A program made the position numbers and the translations under genes. A stretch of DNA of 64,000 bases from Halomarina salina (GTDB taxonomy: Archaea; Halobacteriota; Halobacteria; Halobacteriales; Haloarculaceae). Under the pieces are notes generated by a model that was not told the DNA's origin, searched no databases, and was given only the letters and a program-made list of their open reading frames with translations. The stretch spans positions 1,798,001-1,862,000 of the forward strand of contig NZ_JALLGW010000001.1 in NCBI RefSeq assembly GCF_023074835.1. Direction: 5' to 3'. Every line of letters starts with the position of its first letter. Within the stretch, counting starts at the first letter, position 1. Shown here one piece after another: positions 31,925 through 41,412 of the stretch.

Positions 31925-34471
31925 TCAGTCGTCGCCGTCGTCGGACTCGTCCGTGAGGTCGAGCGTCACCGTCTCGCTGTCGCCGGATGCGAGCGTGACG
32001 GTCTGGTGAGCGACGAGTTCCTGGTCGACCGCGTTCGCGCGGACGAACGTGGTGTCGTCGCCGGGCAGTTCGTAGCCCGCCAGCGTCAGCGTCACGTCCT
32101 CGCAGTCGGCGTCCTCGCTCACGCTCACGTCGAGCGTCACCTCGCCCGAGTCGGCGTCGTAGTCGACGGGCGTGTAGGAGACGCTACAGCCGTCGAGGTT
32201 CGTCGTGACCTCGCCGTCGGGCACCGTGAACGCGCTCGTCACGGTCCCGTCGGCGAGCGCGGTCTGGGCCTGCAGGAGGCGACCCTGCCGGGCGTAGAAG
32301 TCCGCCTGCCCGTCGTCGTCGCCGTCCTCGCCGAGGTCCTCGATGACGTCGCCGGCGGCCACGTCGAACTGGTAGGCGGTCGTAGCGTCGCCCTCGTCGG
32401 GGTCCGGACCGTCGGAGGCGTCGTCGTCGTCACCAGCGTCGCCGTCCGCACCCTCGTCACCCTCGCCGGCGTTCGAGTCGTTCCCGTCGCCGGCCTGTTC
32501 GTCGTCGGTGGTGTCGGTCACGGTCACGTCGCCGTTGAGGCGGGCGTGCTGGAAGTAGACTAACTCGTACTCGGAGGAGTCGTACTCGCCGTAGAGGTCG
32601 AGTGTCGACTCGCCGGAGTCGACGAGGTCGCTCACCGCCGCGTCGTCGAACCGGACGACGAGGGTGTTGCCGTTGGCGGTGACCTGCTCTGCTCGCACCG
32701 TCTCGTTGCCGGGCGTCGCGAGCACGAAGGTCTCGGGGACGGTGTCGGTGAGGTCCGAGGGCGCGTCGAACTGCAGGACGACCTTCCCGTTACCGTCGAG
32801 TTCGGCGCTCGCGTCGCCGACGTCGGCGTCGACGCGCTGCATCCGACCCTCGACCGTCGGCGAGACGGTCTCCTTCGGTTCGAGGTAGTCGATGAGCACC
32901 TCGGCGAGCAGCTGGTCGGTCTCCGAGAGGCGCGTCGCGTCCGCCAGCGGGTAGCTGCTGCCGCCCGAGGCGATGAAGCTGTTCACCGCGACGGCGTAGC
33001 TGGCGTCGTCGTCGAGTTCCTGCCAGTCGGCCGCCTCGTCGGGGCCGTTGGCGTTCACGTAGACGTCGCGAATCTGCGGGTCGGCGTCGTCGTGGGGCAC
33101 CCACTCGAAGCGGACGCCCGACACCTGCTGGCTGATCTCCTCGCCGTACTGCGAGCCGGTCTCGCTCTCAAGTGTCACGAGCTGGCTGGCGAGGGCGTCT
33201 TTCAGCTCGGCACCGGTCAGTTCGACCGTCACGAGCGTGTTGGCGAACGGCAGCGTGCTGAACACGTCGCCGCCCGTGATGTTGCCCGGTCCGTAGACGC
33301 CGTCCGAGCGGATGCCGCCCGCGTTCGTGATGGCGACGTCCGCGTCGGCCTCGGCGCGCATGGCGTCCGTTACGAGGTTGCCGTAGTTCGACTCCTCGTG
33401 GTAGTTCGTCGCGAACTGCGCGTCGAGCGGCACCGTGGAGTAGGTGACGTTCGTGTCGAGGCTCGCGTTCGCGCGGTAGCCGTCGATGATGCTCGCGGCC
33501 GTCTCGTTCTCGCCGACGCCCGACGTGTTGGTCTGGATGAGTCGGCCGTTCCACTCGGTCACGTCACCGTTCTCGACGGTGAGGTTGAGTTCGCCGAGGA
33601 ACTGCGCGCGGGCCAGGCCCTCCGTTATGATCGTGTCGGAGGTCTCCTGTGGCGGGTAGTAGACCTCGTCGTCACCGACGGCGACCACGTCGATGGCTCC
33701 GGAGTCGGCCTCCGCGAGGTCCTTCGCCTCGGGGACGCCCGTGTGTGCCAGCGCGACGACCACGTCGACGCCCTGCTCCTGCTTGAGCATCTCCGCGGTC
33801 GCGGGGCCGTCCTCGGTGAAGTTCTGGAGGGTGACGCCCTCCTGCGAGAAGTTGATGTTCGTCTTGCCGTACGTCGCGCCGTAGTCGACGAGGCCGATGA
33901 AGCCGACCCTCACCCCGCCGCGTTCGACGATCTCGTACTCCTGAGTCCCGTCGAACGACTCGCCGGTCGTCGAGTTGACGAGGTTCGTCGCCAGCCACGG
34001 GAACTCGGCGGCGGCGGTGAAGTTCGACACCTCGTCGAGTCCGTAGTCGAACTCGTGGTTACCGATGGCGTCCGCGTCCGGGTCGAGGTGGTTGAGGACG
34101 GCCGTCGGCGCTCGCCACTGGCTCACCGGCGAGAGCGGGTGCGGGCTGACCTGGTCGCCCGCGCCGGCCACCACGACGGGGTTGTCGTGGGCGCTCCGGC
34201 GCTGGTGAACGAGTTCGACCAGCGTCGGGAGGTCGTCGCCCCGCGCCGCCGCGGTCTGGATGTCGTTGTAGGTGAGCAGCGTCAGGGTCGTCGGCCCGGC
34301 CGCCGACTCGTTGCCGCCCGTGTCGTTCGTGTCGTTCGACTGCTGGAGCGCCGGTGGCGCGTCCGTGGCTGTCGGCCCGTTCGAGGGAGCGGGTGCGGCC
34401 GCGCCGACGGCCGGGCCGACCCCGGCGACGACGAGACAGCACACCATCAGGAAAGCGTGTACCTGTCGCAT
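31925..34471 (-). CDS. Exported 5'-nucleotidase/metallophosphatase-family protein
   Basis: An 848-residue secreted protein. A signal peptide (about residues 1-25) and Ser/Thr/Asn-rich linker precede a calcineurin-like metallophosphatase domain (about 60-330) and a 5'-nucleotidase C-terminal domain (about 350-560: TNAGGIRSDG, PFANTLVTVELTGAEL, FIASGGSSYP). An acidic linker and a C-terminal beta domain follow. Metal motifs are incomplete: YNDIQ instead of NDxH, GDQ present, GNHEFDYG and ALAHTG intact, but VGDDEVYYPP replaces the final GHxH. Activity may thus be altered. The ATG at 34471 is chosen because a CATAAACC TATA-like box lies about 25 nt before it; a GTG at 34486 is in frame. Confidence 0.85.
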   Translation of the reverse strand: MRQVHAFLMVCCLVVAGVGPAVGAAAPAPSNGPTATDAPPALQQSNDTNDTGGNESAAGPTTLTLLTYNDIQTAAARGDDLPTLVELVHQRRSAHDNPVVVAGAGDQVSPHPLSPVSQWRAPTAVLNHLDPDADAIGNHEFDYGLDEVSNFTAAAEFPWLATNLVNSTTGESFDGTQEYEIVERGGVRVGFIGLVDYGATYGKTNINFSQEGVTLQNFTEDGPATAEMLKQEQGVDVVVALAHTGVPEAKDLAEADSGAIDVVAVGDDEVYYPPQETSDTIITEGLARAQFLGELNLTVENGDVTEWNGRLIQTNTSGVGENETAASIIDGYRANASLDTNVTYSTVPLDAQFATNYHEESNYGNLVTDAMRAEADADVAITNAGGIRSDGVYGPGNITGGDVFSTLPFANTLVTVELTGAELKDALASQLVTLESETGSQYGEEISQQVSGVRFEWVPHDDADPQIRDVYVNANGPDEAADWQELDDDASYAVAVNSFIASGGSSYPLADATRLSETDQLLAEVLIDYLEPKETVSPTVEGRMQRVDADVGDASAELDGNGKVVLQFDAPSDLTDTVPETFVLATPGNETVRAEQVTANGNTLVVRFDDAAVSDLVDSGESTLDLYGEYDSSEYELVYFQHARLNGDVTVTDTTDDEQAGDGNDSNAGEGDEGADGDAGDDDDASDGPDPDEGDATTAYQFDVAAGDVIEDLGEDGDDDGQADFYARQGRLLQAQTALADGTVTSAFTVPDGEVTTNLDGCSVSYTPVDYDADSGEVTLDVSVSEDADCEDVTLTLAGYELPGDDTTFVRANAVDQELVAHQTVTLASGDSETVTLDLTDESDDGDD

Positions 34472-34662
34472 CGATGAAGCTCTCACGCGACCGTGGTTTA
34501 TGGTTAACTAAAGCGGAACTACTGCTGGACGTAATCATCAGTAGCGGTACTGGTCAGCACGCGAGACAGTGTTTGGAACGGGAGGCGGCTGTCAGACGTG
34601 CGTCCAGTTCTGGGCGGAGAATCCCGGAGCCGACTGGGCGGTCGGTCGTTCCGTTCGCCGAG

Positions 34663-35862
34663 TCAGTCGAGACGGACGGGGAGCGAGCGAACGCCGTGGA
34701 GGAACGAACTCTCGATGGGTTCGAGGTCGTCGTCCTCCCAGGCAGGTCGGACCTCGTACTCGGTGCCGAGTTCGCGGAGCGCGACGCTCGCCTCCAGTCT
34801 GGCCAGCGGCGCGCCCAGACAGTAGTGCGTGCCGTAGCCGAACCCGAGGTGCTGGTTGGGCCGGCGGTCCGGGACGAACGTGTCCGGGTCGGCGAACTGC
34901 GTGCCGTCGCGGTTGGCCGCGCCCAGCCAGCAGACCAGCGTGTCGCCCTCCTCGACCGTCTTGCCGTCGACGGTGACGTCCTCCATCGCGACCCGGGTCA
35001 TCGACTGGACGGGGGCACGGTAGCGCAGCACCTCCTCGATGGCGGTGTCGCGCTGGCGCTCGCCCGGCCAGTACTCCTGCTCGCCGAACGTGCGGACGGC
35101 GTTCGTGATGAGGTTCGTCGTCGTGATGTTCCCCGCGATGAGCAACAGCATGCAGAACCCGAGCAGTTCGGTCTCGGTGAGGTCCTCGTCGGCCTGGACG
35201 ATGCTGGTCACCAGGTCGTCCCGTGGCTCCTCGCGGCGCTTGGCGACGAGGTCGCGGAAGTAGTTCGCCAGCGCCATCCCGGCCTCCATCTGCCGCTCCT
35301 GGAGGGCCTCGGCGTCCTCCTCCTCGCCCGCCGTCCCCTCGACGATGGTGTCGGACCACTGCTTGAACTGCTCGCGGTCCTCGGCGGGGACGCCGAGCAT
35401 CTTCGCGATGACGATGACCGGCAGCGGGTACGCCAGTGCGTCCACGAGGTCCACGACGCCATCGTCGCTCTCGTCCAGCGCTTCGGCCAGGAGGCGCTGG
35501 CTCTCGGCGGCGATGAACGGCTCCAGCGACTTCACCGCGCTCGGGCGGAAGAACTCGTCGACCACGTCCCGCGTGCGGTCGTGTTTCGGCGGGTCCTGGA
35601 ACAGCATCGTCTCCAGCAGGAACGTCTGTTCGCCCGCCGGCTGGAACCCGGTCGCCTCCCGCGGGTTCACCGAGAAGGACTCGTCGTCGCCGAGCATGCG
35701 TTTCACCTCGTCGTAGGCGAACACGTCCCAGCAGTGGCGGTCGGGGTCCCAGTGGAGGGGCGACTCCGCGCGACGGTCGGCGTACCAGTCGTAGGGGTCG
35801 AGGCGGCGCTCTCGCGCGGCGAGCGCCTCGGGGAAGGTCTGGAGCGGGCCTGCGGAACTCAT
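34663..35862 (-). CDS. Cytochrome P450
   Basis: A 399-residue P450 with heme-binding FGYGTHYCLGAPLAR, the ExxR helix EEVLRYR, PERF-like DPDTFVPDRR and an I-helix segment LLLIAGNITTTN. Length and lack of an N-terminal membrane anchor fit soluble archaeal/bacterial class enzymes. The I-helix acid (usual A/G-G-x-D/E-T) is replaced by Ile here, which may change oxygen activation. The redox partner and substrate are unknown. The ATG at 35862 is chosen since an upstream extension has no haloarchaeal composition. Divergent from moeA at 35996. Confidence 0.93.
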   Translation of the reverse strand: MSSAGPLQTFPEALAARERRLDPYDWYADRRAESPLHWDPDRHCWDVFAYDEVKRMLGDDESFSVNPREATGFQPAGEQTFLLETMLFQDPPKHDRTRDVVDEFFRPSAVKSLEPFIAAESQRLLAEALDESDDGVVDLVDALAYPLPVIVIAKMLGVPAEDREQFKQWSDTIVEGTAGEEEDAEALQERQMEAGMALANYFRDLVAKRREEPRDDLVTSIVQADEDLTETELLGFCMLLLIAGNITTTNLITNAVRTFGEQEYWPGERQRDTAIEEVLRYRAPVQSMTRVAMEDVTVDGKTVEEGDTLVCWLGAANRDGTQFADPDTFVPDRRPNQHLGFGYGTHYCLGAPLARLEASVALRELGTEYEVRPAWEDDDLEPIESSFLHGVRSLPVRLD

Positions 35863-35995
35863 GGCTCCGAGTCCGGGCCGCCGAGGCTTCAGGGTGTCCC
35901 CGACGTGACCACCCGGCAGGGTCGCAATCCGATACCCGGAGAGACGGGCCCCCGACGGACGCCGAGGCTTTCCCGCTGGCCGTCGAACGCCGGGT

Positions 35996-37276
35996 ATGAC
36001 CGACGTACGCGACGCCGGGTTCAAATCCGTCACCCGCGTCGCCGACGCGCGCCGCCGCCTCCTCGACGCGGCGACGCCACACGAGCGGACCGACTCCGTA
36101 GTCACCGCGGACGCGGCCGGACGCGCGCTCGCCACCGACGTGACGGCGACCACGGACGTCCCCCACTACCGCCGGGCAGCGATGGACGGCTGGGCCGTCC
36201 GTGCCAGCGACACGTTCGGCGCCGGCGACCGCTCTCCCGCCATCCTCCGGGCCGACGCCGCTGGGGCGGACTCCGTCGCCCCCGAGACGGCGGTGCGCGT
36301 CCACACGGGGAGCGCACTCCCCGAGGGCGCGGACGCGGTGGTGATGATAGAGGAGACCGACCGCTTCGGCGACGACGTCGAGGTGTTCGACGCCGTCGCG
36401 CAGGGCGAGAACGTCTCGCCCGTCGGCGAGGACGTGACCGAGGGCGAGCACCTGTTCGACGCGGGCCACCGCCTCCGCGCCTCGGACCTCGGTCTGCTCC
36501 GCTCGACCGGCGTGCGGACCGTCGAGGTGTACGACGCACCCGATATCGCCGTGATTCCGACCGGCGAGGAACTTGTGACGGCCGACCCCGAACCGGGCGA
36601 GGTGGTCGAGACGAACGGCCTCACCGTCTCCCGACTCGTCGAGGGATGGGGCGGGAGCGCGCGGTACCGCGACGTGGTGACCGACGACCGCGACTCGCTC
36701 GCGGAGGCCATCGAGCGGGACCTGGACGCCGACGTGGTCGTGACGACCGGTGGCTCGTCGGTCGGCGAACGCGACCTGCTCCCCGCGGTCGTCGACGACC
36801 TCGGCGAGGTGCTCGTCCACGGCGTCGCGCTGCAACCGGGCCACCCCGGCGGACTCGGGATGGTCGAGGGGACGCCCGTCGTGATGCTACCGGGCTACCC
36901 GGTCGCCTGCATCGTCAACGCGGTGCAGTTCCTCCGACCGCTCCTGAAGCACGTCGGGCACCTCCCGGACGCGCCCCACCCGACCCGCGAGGCACGACTG
37001 GACCGGAAGATACGGAGCGAGGTGGGCGTGCGGACGTTCGTCCGGGTCCGACTCTCCGAGACGACTGACGGCGAGGCGGCGAGCGAGGACGAGGAAGCGA
37101 GCGACGGTGACGACGACACTGCCGACCTCCCGACCGCGACGCCGACGCGTGCCGGCGGGGCAGGAGTGCTCTCGTCGGTCGCGCTCTCGGACGGGTGGGT
37201 AGTGGTCCCCGAGTCCCGCGAGGGCGTCCCGGCAGGGGAAACGGTGACGGTGGCGGACTGGGAGTTCCAGCCATGA
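35996..37276 (+). CDS. moeA: Molybdopterin molybdenumtransferase MoeA
   Basis: A 426-residue MoeA, which inserts molybdate (or tungstate) into adenylated molybdopterin. Marks: VPHYRRAAMDGWAVRASDTF, HTGSALPEGADAVVMIEE, PTGEELV, VVTTGGSSVGERDLL and LPGYPVACIVNAV, with the acidic residues of the active site present. The C-terminal domain IV contains an acidic inserted loop. Its TGA overlaps the ATG of the following gene (ATGA), so both are cotranslated. Confidence 0.93.
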   Translation: MTDVRDAGFKSVTRVADARRRLLDAATPHERTDSVVTADAAGRALATDVTATTDVPHYRRAAMDGWAVRASDTFGAGDRSPAILRADAAGADSVAPETAVRVHTGSALPEGADAVVMIEETDRFGDDVEVFDAVAQGENVSPVGEDVTEGEHLFDAGHRLRASDLGLLRSTGVRTVEVYDAPDIAVIPTGEELVTADPEPGEVVETNGLTVSRLVEGWGGSARYRDVVTDDRDSLAEAIERDLDADVVVTTGGSSVGERDLLPAVVDDLGEVLVHGVALQPGHPGGLGMVEGTPVVMLPGYPVACIVNAVQFLRPLLKHVGHLPDAPHPTREARLDRKIRSEVGVRTFVRVRLSETTDGEAASEDEEASDGDDDTADLPTATPTRAGGAGVLSSVALSDGWVVVPESREGVPAGETVTVADWEFQP

Positions 37277-39207
37277 GGAAGGAGTTCCGCGACCTCGCAC
37301 CCCCCGAGGCCGCTCACGAGGCAATCGCGTCGCTCGACCTGTCGGGCGGAACCGAGTCGGTGCCGCTCCGGGAAGCCCGGGGACGCGTCCTCGCGGAGCG
37401 AATCGACGCCGTCCTGGACGTGCCGGGGTTCGACCGCGCGAGCGTCGACGGCTACGCCCTTCGCGCCCACGACACGTTCGGCGCGGACGAGGCAGACCCC
37501 GCCACGCTCGACCTCGTGGGCGTCGTCGACGCCGGCGAGCGACCCGACGTGACCGTCGGCGACGGCGAGTGCGCCGAGATATCGACCGGTGCGGTCGTCC
37601 CCGACGGCGCGAACGCGGTGGTGATGGTCGAGCAGACCGACCACGTGGCGAGCGGGGGCGACGACGACTACGCTACCATCGAGGTCCGAACGAGCGTCGC
37701 CCCCGGCGACCGCATCATGTTCGCCGGGGCTGACGTGGCCGCTGGCGAACGGGCACTCGGTCCAGGGACGCGACTCACGACCCGCGAAGTGGGTCTGCTA
37801 TCGGCGCTCGGTGTCGACGAGGTGCCGGTCCGCGCCCCGCCGCGCGTCGGCATCGTCTCGACGGGCGACGAACTCGTCCGCCCCGGCGAACCGCTCGACT
37901 CCGGCGCGGGCCAGATATACGACGTGAACAGCTACTCCGTCGCCGCGGGCGTCGAGGAGGCGGGCGGCGAGGCCGTCCTCTACCCCCACGCAGGAGACGA
38001 CTACGACGCGATGGAGCGCCTGCTCCGCGAAGCCGCCGAGGAGTGCGACCTCGTGCTCTCCTCCGGCTCCACGAGCGCGAGCGCCGTCGACGTCATCTAC
38101 CGCGTCATCGACGAGCAGGGCGACCTCCTGCTCCACGGCGTCGCCGTCAAACCGGGGAAACCGATGCTCGTGGGGCGGTTAGAAGGTAGCGCGTACGTCG
38201 GCCTGCCGGGCTATCCGGTGAGCGCACTCACCATCTTCCGGACGTTCGTCGCGCCCGCGATTCGTCGTGCGGCGGGCGTCCCGGAACCGCGAACGGCGAC
38301 CGTCGCCGGGCGGATGGCCAGCGAGGAACGCTACACAGAGGGCCGACTCCGACTGATGCCCGTCGGACTGGTCGAGGCGGGCGACGACGAGACCATCGAG
38401 GACACCGACGTCGGCGGCGAGACGCTCGTCTACCCCGTCGACAAGGGCTCCGGCGCGACGACGAGTCTCGTCGAGGCCGACGGTCTGGTGGAGATGCACC
38501 CCGACACGGAGCGACTGGACGCGGGCGAAGCCGTCGAGGTACGCCTGTTCTCACCCGACGTGCGCGTCCCGAGCGTCGTCGGCGTCGGCGAGGACGACCC
38601 CGCGCTGTCGCGTCTCCTCGACCGGCTCGACGCGCCGCGCTACCTCGGACTCGGCAGTCGGGAGGGCCTGCGCCGCCTTCGGAACGGCGTCCCCGACCTC
38701 GCGGTGACGACGACGAGCGGCGACCCGGAGTTCCCGACGGCCGACCTCGGCGCGTGGACCCGCGAGTGGGGCCTCGTCGTGCCCGACGGGAACCCCGAGG
38801 ACGTGTCGGGGCTGGCGGACCTCGTCGACCGTGACCTCCGGTTCGCCAACCGCGCGAGCGCATCCGGCCTCCGCACGTCGCTCGGCGAGGCGCTGGCCGA
38901 CCTCGCGGACGAACGCGGCGCGTCGCGCCACGACCTCGTCTCCGCCATCGACGGATTCGAGGCGGGGCGACGCGCCCACGAGAGTCCGCCGCGGGCGATG
39001 ATGGCCGGCCACGCCGACGTCGCCCTCGGCCTGCGCGCGACGGCCGCGTCGCTCGGTCTCGGGTTCGTTCCGGTGGACACGGAGACGGTCCGCGTGCTCG
39101 GGAATCCGGATCGGGTCGAGAAGTCGGGCGTCGAGGCGGTCGCCGCGCAGGTCGCGGGACTGGACGAGCTGCTCGACGAACTTCCGGGCTACGGGCGACC
39201 GGACTGA
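37273..39207 (+). CDS. MoeA fused to a PBP-like domain
   Basis: A 644-residue protein. Residues 1-410 are a second MoeA: VPGFDRASVDGYALRAHDTF, STGAVVPDGANAVVMVE, STGDELVRPGE, VLSSGSTSASAVDV and LPGYPVSALTIF. Residues about 420-640 are a periplasmic-binding-protein-like domain (PRYLGLGSREGLRRL, DLGAWTREWGLVVPDGNP, VRVLGNPDRVEKSGVEAV), as known for archaeal MoeA-PBP fusions. This part may sense molybdate or tungstate. Tandem MoeA genes suggest separate handling of molybdenum and tungsten (inference). Confidence 0.93.
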   Translation: MRKEFRDLAPPEAAHEAIASLDLSGGTESVPLREARGRVLAERIDAVLDVPGFDRASVDGYALRAHDTFGADEADPATLDLVGVVDAGERPDVTVGDGECAEISTGAVVPDGANAVVMVEQTDHVASGGDDDYATIEVRTSVAPGDRIMFAGADVAAGERALGPGTRLTTREVGLLSALGVDEVPVRAPPRVGIVSTGDELVRPGEPLDSGAGQIYDVNSYSVAAGVEEAGGEAVLYPHAGDDYDAMERLLREAAEECDLVLSSGSTSASAVDVIYRVIDEQGDLLLHGVAVKPGKPMLVGRLEGSAYVGLPGYPVSALTIFRTFVAPAIRRAAGVPEPRTATVAGRMASEERYTEGRLRLMPVGLVEAGDDETIEDTDVGGETLVYPVDKGSGATTSLVEADGLVEMHPDTERLDAGEAVEVRLFSPDVRVPSVVGVGEDDPALSRLLDRLDAPRYLGLGSREGLRRLRNGVPDLAVTTTSGDPEFPTADLGAWTREWGLVVPDGNPEDVSGLADLVDRDLRFANRASASGLRTSLGEALADLADERGASRHDLVSAIDGFEAGRRAHESPPRAMMAGHADVALGLRATAASLGLGFVPVDTETVRVLGNPDRVEKSGVEAVAAQVAGLDELLDELPGYGRPD

Positions 39208-39240
39208 TTCGGTCGGCCTGGGCGACCGCCAGCGATAGAA

Positions 39241-39921
39241 CTACTGTTCGGTACCGCCGTCGGCCGCGACGGGTCGAATCTCGGTGAGGTCGCTCACCCG
39301 GCGGTCGCCGAGCACGCACGACCCCCGGCGCTCGTGGCCGTGGCGCTCGACGTGGATGCCGTCGAGACCCGCGTTCCACGCCGCGCCGACGTCCTGTGGT
39401 CCGTCGCCGACGAGGACGCCGCGCTCGCTCCCGTTCGCGAGGCCGCTGCCGACGCCGAGGTTCGACATGGCGAGGTGGAGCGGCGCGGGGTCGGGCTTCC
39501 AGCCCAGTTCGTCGTCACAGCAGACGACGGTGTCGAACCAGTCGCCGATGTCGAGCGTCGAGAGCGCGGCGTCCGCGAGGTACTGCTGGGAGTGGGTGAC
39601 GAGTCCGACGGGTGCGTCGATGCCGGCGACGAACCGTACCGCGTCGTCGTAGACGAACGAGTGCTCCGCACGGGCGATGGGGTCCTCGACGTCGTGGAAC
39701 ACCGACCAGAACGCCTGCGGGTCGTACCCCCAGGTTCGGAGGAGGTCGTCGCGCGACCCGCCGAGGCCGTGCCAGAGCAGTTCCGACTCCCGCTCGGTGA
39801 ACGAGTGGCCGATGCGGTCGCCGACCTCGGCCATCACGTCGCGGACGTAGGTCGGTTCGACGTCGATGAGCGTCCCGTCGAGGTCGAGCAGCCAGAAGTC
39901 GTAGGTGGTGGAGGGAGACAT
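39241..39921 (-). CDS. HAD-superfamily hydrolase
   Basis: A 226-residue HAD hydrolase: motif I DLDGT (13-17) with nucleophile D13, a helical cap, motif II VTHSQQY, motif III lysine in GWKPDP, and motif IV VLVGDGPQDVGAAWNAG. It resembles phosphoglycolate-phosphatase-like members, acting on a small phosphorylated metabolite that cannot be specified. Convergent with the MoeA-PBP gene. Confidence 0.88.
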   Translation of the reverse strand: MSPSTTYDFWLLDLDGTLIDVEPTYVRDVMAEVGDRIGHSFTERESELLWHGLGGSRDDLLRTWGYDPQAFWSVFHDVEDPIARAEHSFVYDDAVRFVAGIDAPVGLVTHSQQYLADAALSTLDIGDWFDTVVCCDDELGWKPDPAPLHLAMSNLGVGSGLANGSERGVLVGDGPQDVGAAWNAGLDGIHVERHGHERRGSCVLGDRRVSDLTEIRPVAADGGTEQ

Positions 39922-39950
39922 CTAGGGAACACGAACTACGATACCGAGTG

Positions 39951-40343
39951 TCAAGTGTCTTCCGGGCGCACGTGGACGGAACTCCCGAGGTAGTTCGTCA
40001 CGACGCGTTCGACGGTCTCGGCGTTGCCGAACGTCGCGGTCCCCGAATCGAGTTCGTCGGCGATGGCTGCCTCCAGGGCGTCGCGGTACTCGCGGTCGGT
40101 CCGCAGTTCGCGGAACTCGACGGCGTCGACGGGGACGCCGAGCGCCGCCTCCGCCTGCTCGCGCTGGTACGACGGCTCGTTGACCTCGCCACGCCAGAGG
40201 TTGTCACGGAAGAACAGCCAGCCGGACTGGCCCGGTTCTGCGGCCGAACGCTCCATCGTCGTCTCGAACCGCTCGGGCGAGACGTCGACATCCGGCGCCG
40301 GGTCGAGGTGGAACCGTACGCGGAAGACGTAGGCGGCGTTCAT
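39951..40343 (-). CDS. LWR-salt family protein
   Basis: A 130-residue Halobacteria-specific protein of the family named LWR-salt after the LWRGEV motif, present here as FRDNLWRGEVNEPSY. It has a beta-rich N-terminus (AAYVFRVRFHLDPAP) and mostly helical remainder (about residues 60-110). Function unknown. No signal peptide. The ATG at 40343 is preferred. Followed 17 nt upstream by the pterin dehydratase gene on the same strand, suggesting cotranscription. Confidence 0.75.
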   Translation of the reverse strand: MNAAYVFRVRFHLDPAPDVDVSPERFETTMERSAAEPGQSGWLFFRDNLWRGEVNEPSYQREQAEAALGVPVDAVEFRELRTDREYRDALEAAIADELDSGTATFGNAETVERVVTNYLGSSVHVRPEDT

Positions 40344-40359
40344 CTCCGCTCGCTCACCA

Positions 40360-40635
40360 CTACTGGAGGTCGTCGAACCGCTCGGCGAGGTCGACGTCCT
40401 TCTCGGTGATGCCACCCTCCTCGTGACTCGTCAGTCGCACCTCGACCTCGCCGTAGTCGATGGTGATGCTCGGGTGGTGGAAGGCGTCCTGCGCGACGCC
40501 GCCCGCGCCCGCGGCGAAGCCGACGCCCGCGAGGTACGAGTCGAACTCGTAGGTGCGGACGATCTCGTCGCCGTCTCGCTCCCAGTCGTCGGGGATGCGT
40601 GATTCGATCTCGTCGTCGGACAGTGTGTCGGCCAT
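40360..40635 (-). CDS. Pterin-4a-carbinolamine dehydratase family protein
   Basis: A 91-residue protein of the PCD/DCoH fold: TYEFDSYLAGVGFAAGAGGVAQDAFHHPSITIDYGEVEV and LTSHEEGGITEKD, which carry the catalytic histidines (FHHP, TSH). In animals it regenerates tetrahydrobiopterin; in Halobacteria it may act on related pterins, perhaps linked to molybdopterin, given two moeA-type genes nearby (inference). Length normal for the family. Divergent from the SDR gene at 40711. Confidence 0.88.
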   Translation of the reverse strand: MADTLSDDEIESRIPDDWERDGDEIVRTYEFDSYLAGVGFAAGAGGVAQDAFHHPSITIDYGEVEVRLTSHEEGGITEKDVDLAERFDDLQ

Positions 40636-40710
40636 GTCGCCATCGACGGGTCCCAGGCCGATAAAACGTCGGCGCGCGAACGTTTTGCCGGTAGAACCGC
40701 TAGTTCCCGT

Positions 40711-41412
40711 ATGGACGAGGATATCGACCTGTACGACTCGCTGGCGGGGCAGGTCGCGCTCGTGACCGGTGCGACGCGCGGCATCGGGGCCGAGGTCGCC
40801 GCCGACCTCGCGGACCTCGGCGCGACGGTGTACGCCGGCGCCCGAGACACCGACGACGTCACGGACGCGGCGCTCGTGCCGGTCAGGCTCGACGTGACCA
40901 ACGAGCGGACCATCGAGGGGGCCATCGACCGCGTCGAGAGCGAGGAGGGTCGCCTCGACGTGCTGGTGAACAACGCGGGCGTCTACGGCCCGGCCGGGGC
41001 GCTCCACACCGTCCCCACGTCGGGTATCGACCGGACGCTCGACACCAACCTCAGGGGGCCGATGCTGGTGACGAAGCACGCGCTCCCGTCGTTGCTCGTC
41101 GGTGAGAGCGGCCGCGTCGTCAACGTCTCCTCGGGGTCGGGGCAGTTCTCCGGCGGGATGAGCACCGGACGCGGCCCCTACGCCGTCTCGAAGGCGGGCC
41201 TCAACGCGCTGACGGCGTATCTCCACGCCGAGTACGGTCCCGAACTCGTCGCCAACGCGGTCTGTCCGGGGTGGGTACGGACGGACATGGGCGGGCCGGG
41301 GGCGACGCGGAGCGTCGAGGCGGGAGCGGAGACGCCGGTCTGGCTGGCGCGCTTCCGACCCGGTAGCCCTGGCGGACGACTCTGGCGCGACAGGGAGGTC
41401 GTCGACTGGTGA
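40711..41412 (+). CDS. Short-chain dehydrogenase/reductase
   Basis: A 233-residue SDR with the cofactor motif TGATRGIG (19-26), NNAG (87-90), catalytic Ser near 140 and YxxxK at Y157/K161 (YAVSK). Classical, NAD(P)-dependent. The C-terminus (PGWVRTDMGGPGA) is the usual dimer part. Substrate unknown. It stands alone on the plus strand between minus-strand genes. Confidence 0.9.
   Translation: MDEDIDLYDSLAGQVALVTGATRGIGAEVAADLADLGATVYAGARDTDDVTDAALVPVRLDVTNERTIEGAIDRVESEEGRLDVLVNNAGVYGPAGALHTVPTSGIDRTLDTNLRGPMLVTKHALPSLLVGESGRVVNVSSGSGQFSGGMSTGRGPYAVSKAGLNALTAYLHAEYGPELVANAVCPGWVRTDMGGPGATRSVEAGAETPVWLARFRPGSPGGRLWRDREVVDW

Noticed and set aside
34354-37068. A 904-codon plus-strand frame across P450 and moeA
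   Set aside because: Shadow of the P450 (opposite strand) and of moeA in another frame; no domain, extreme Arg/Pro content in its second half.
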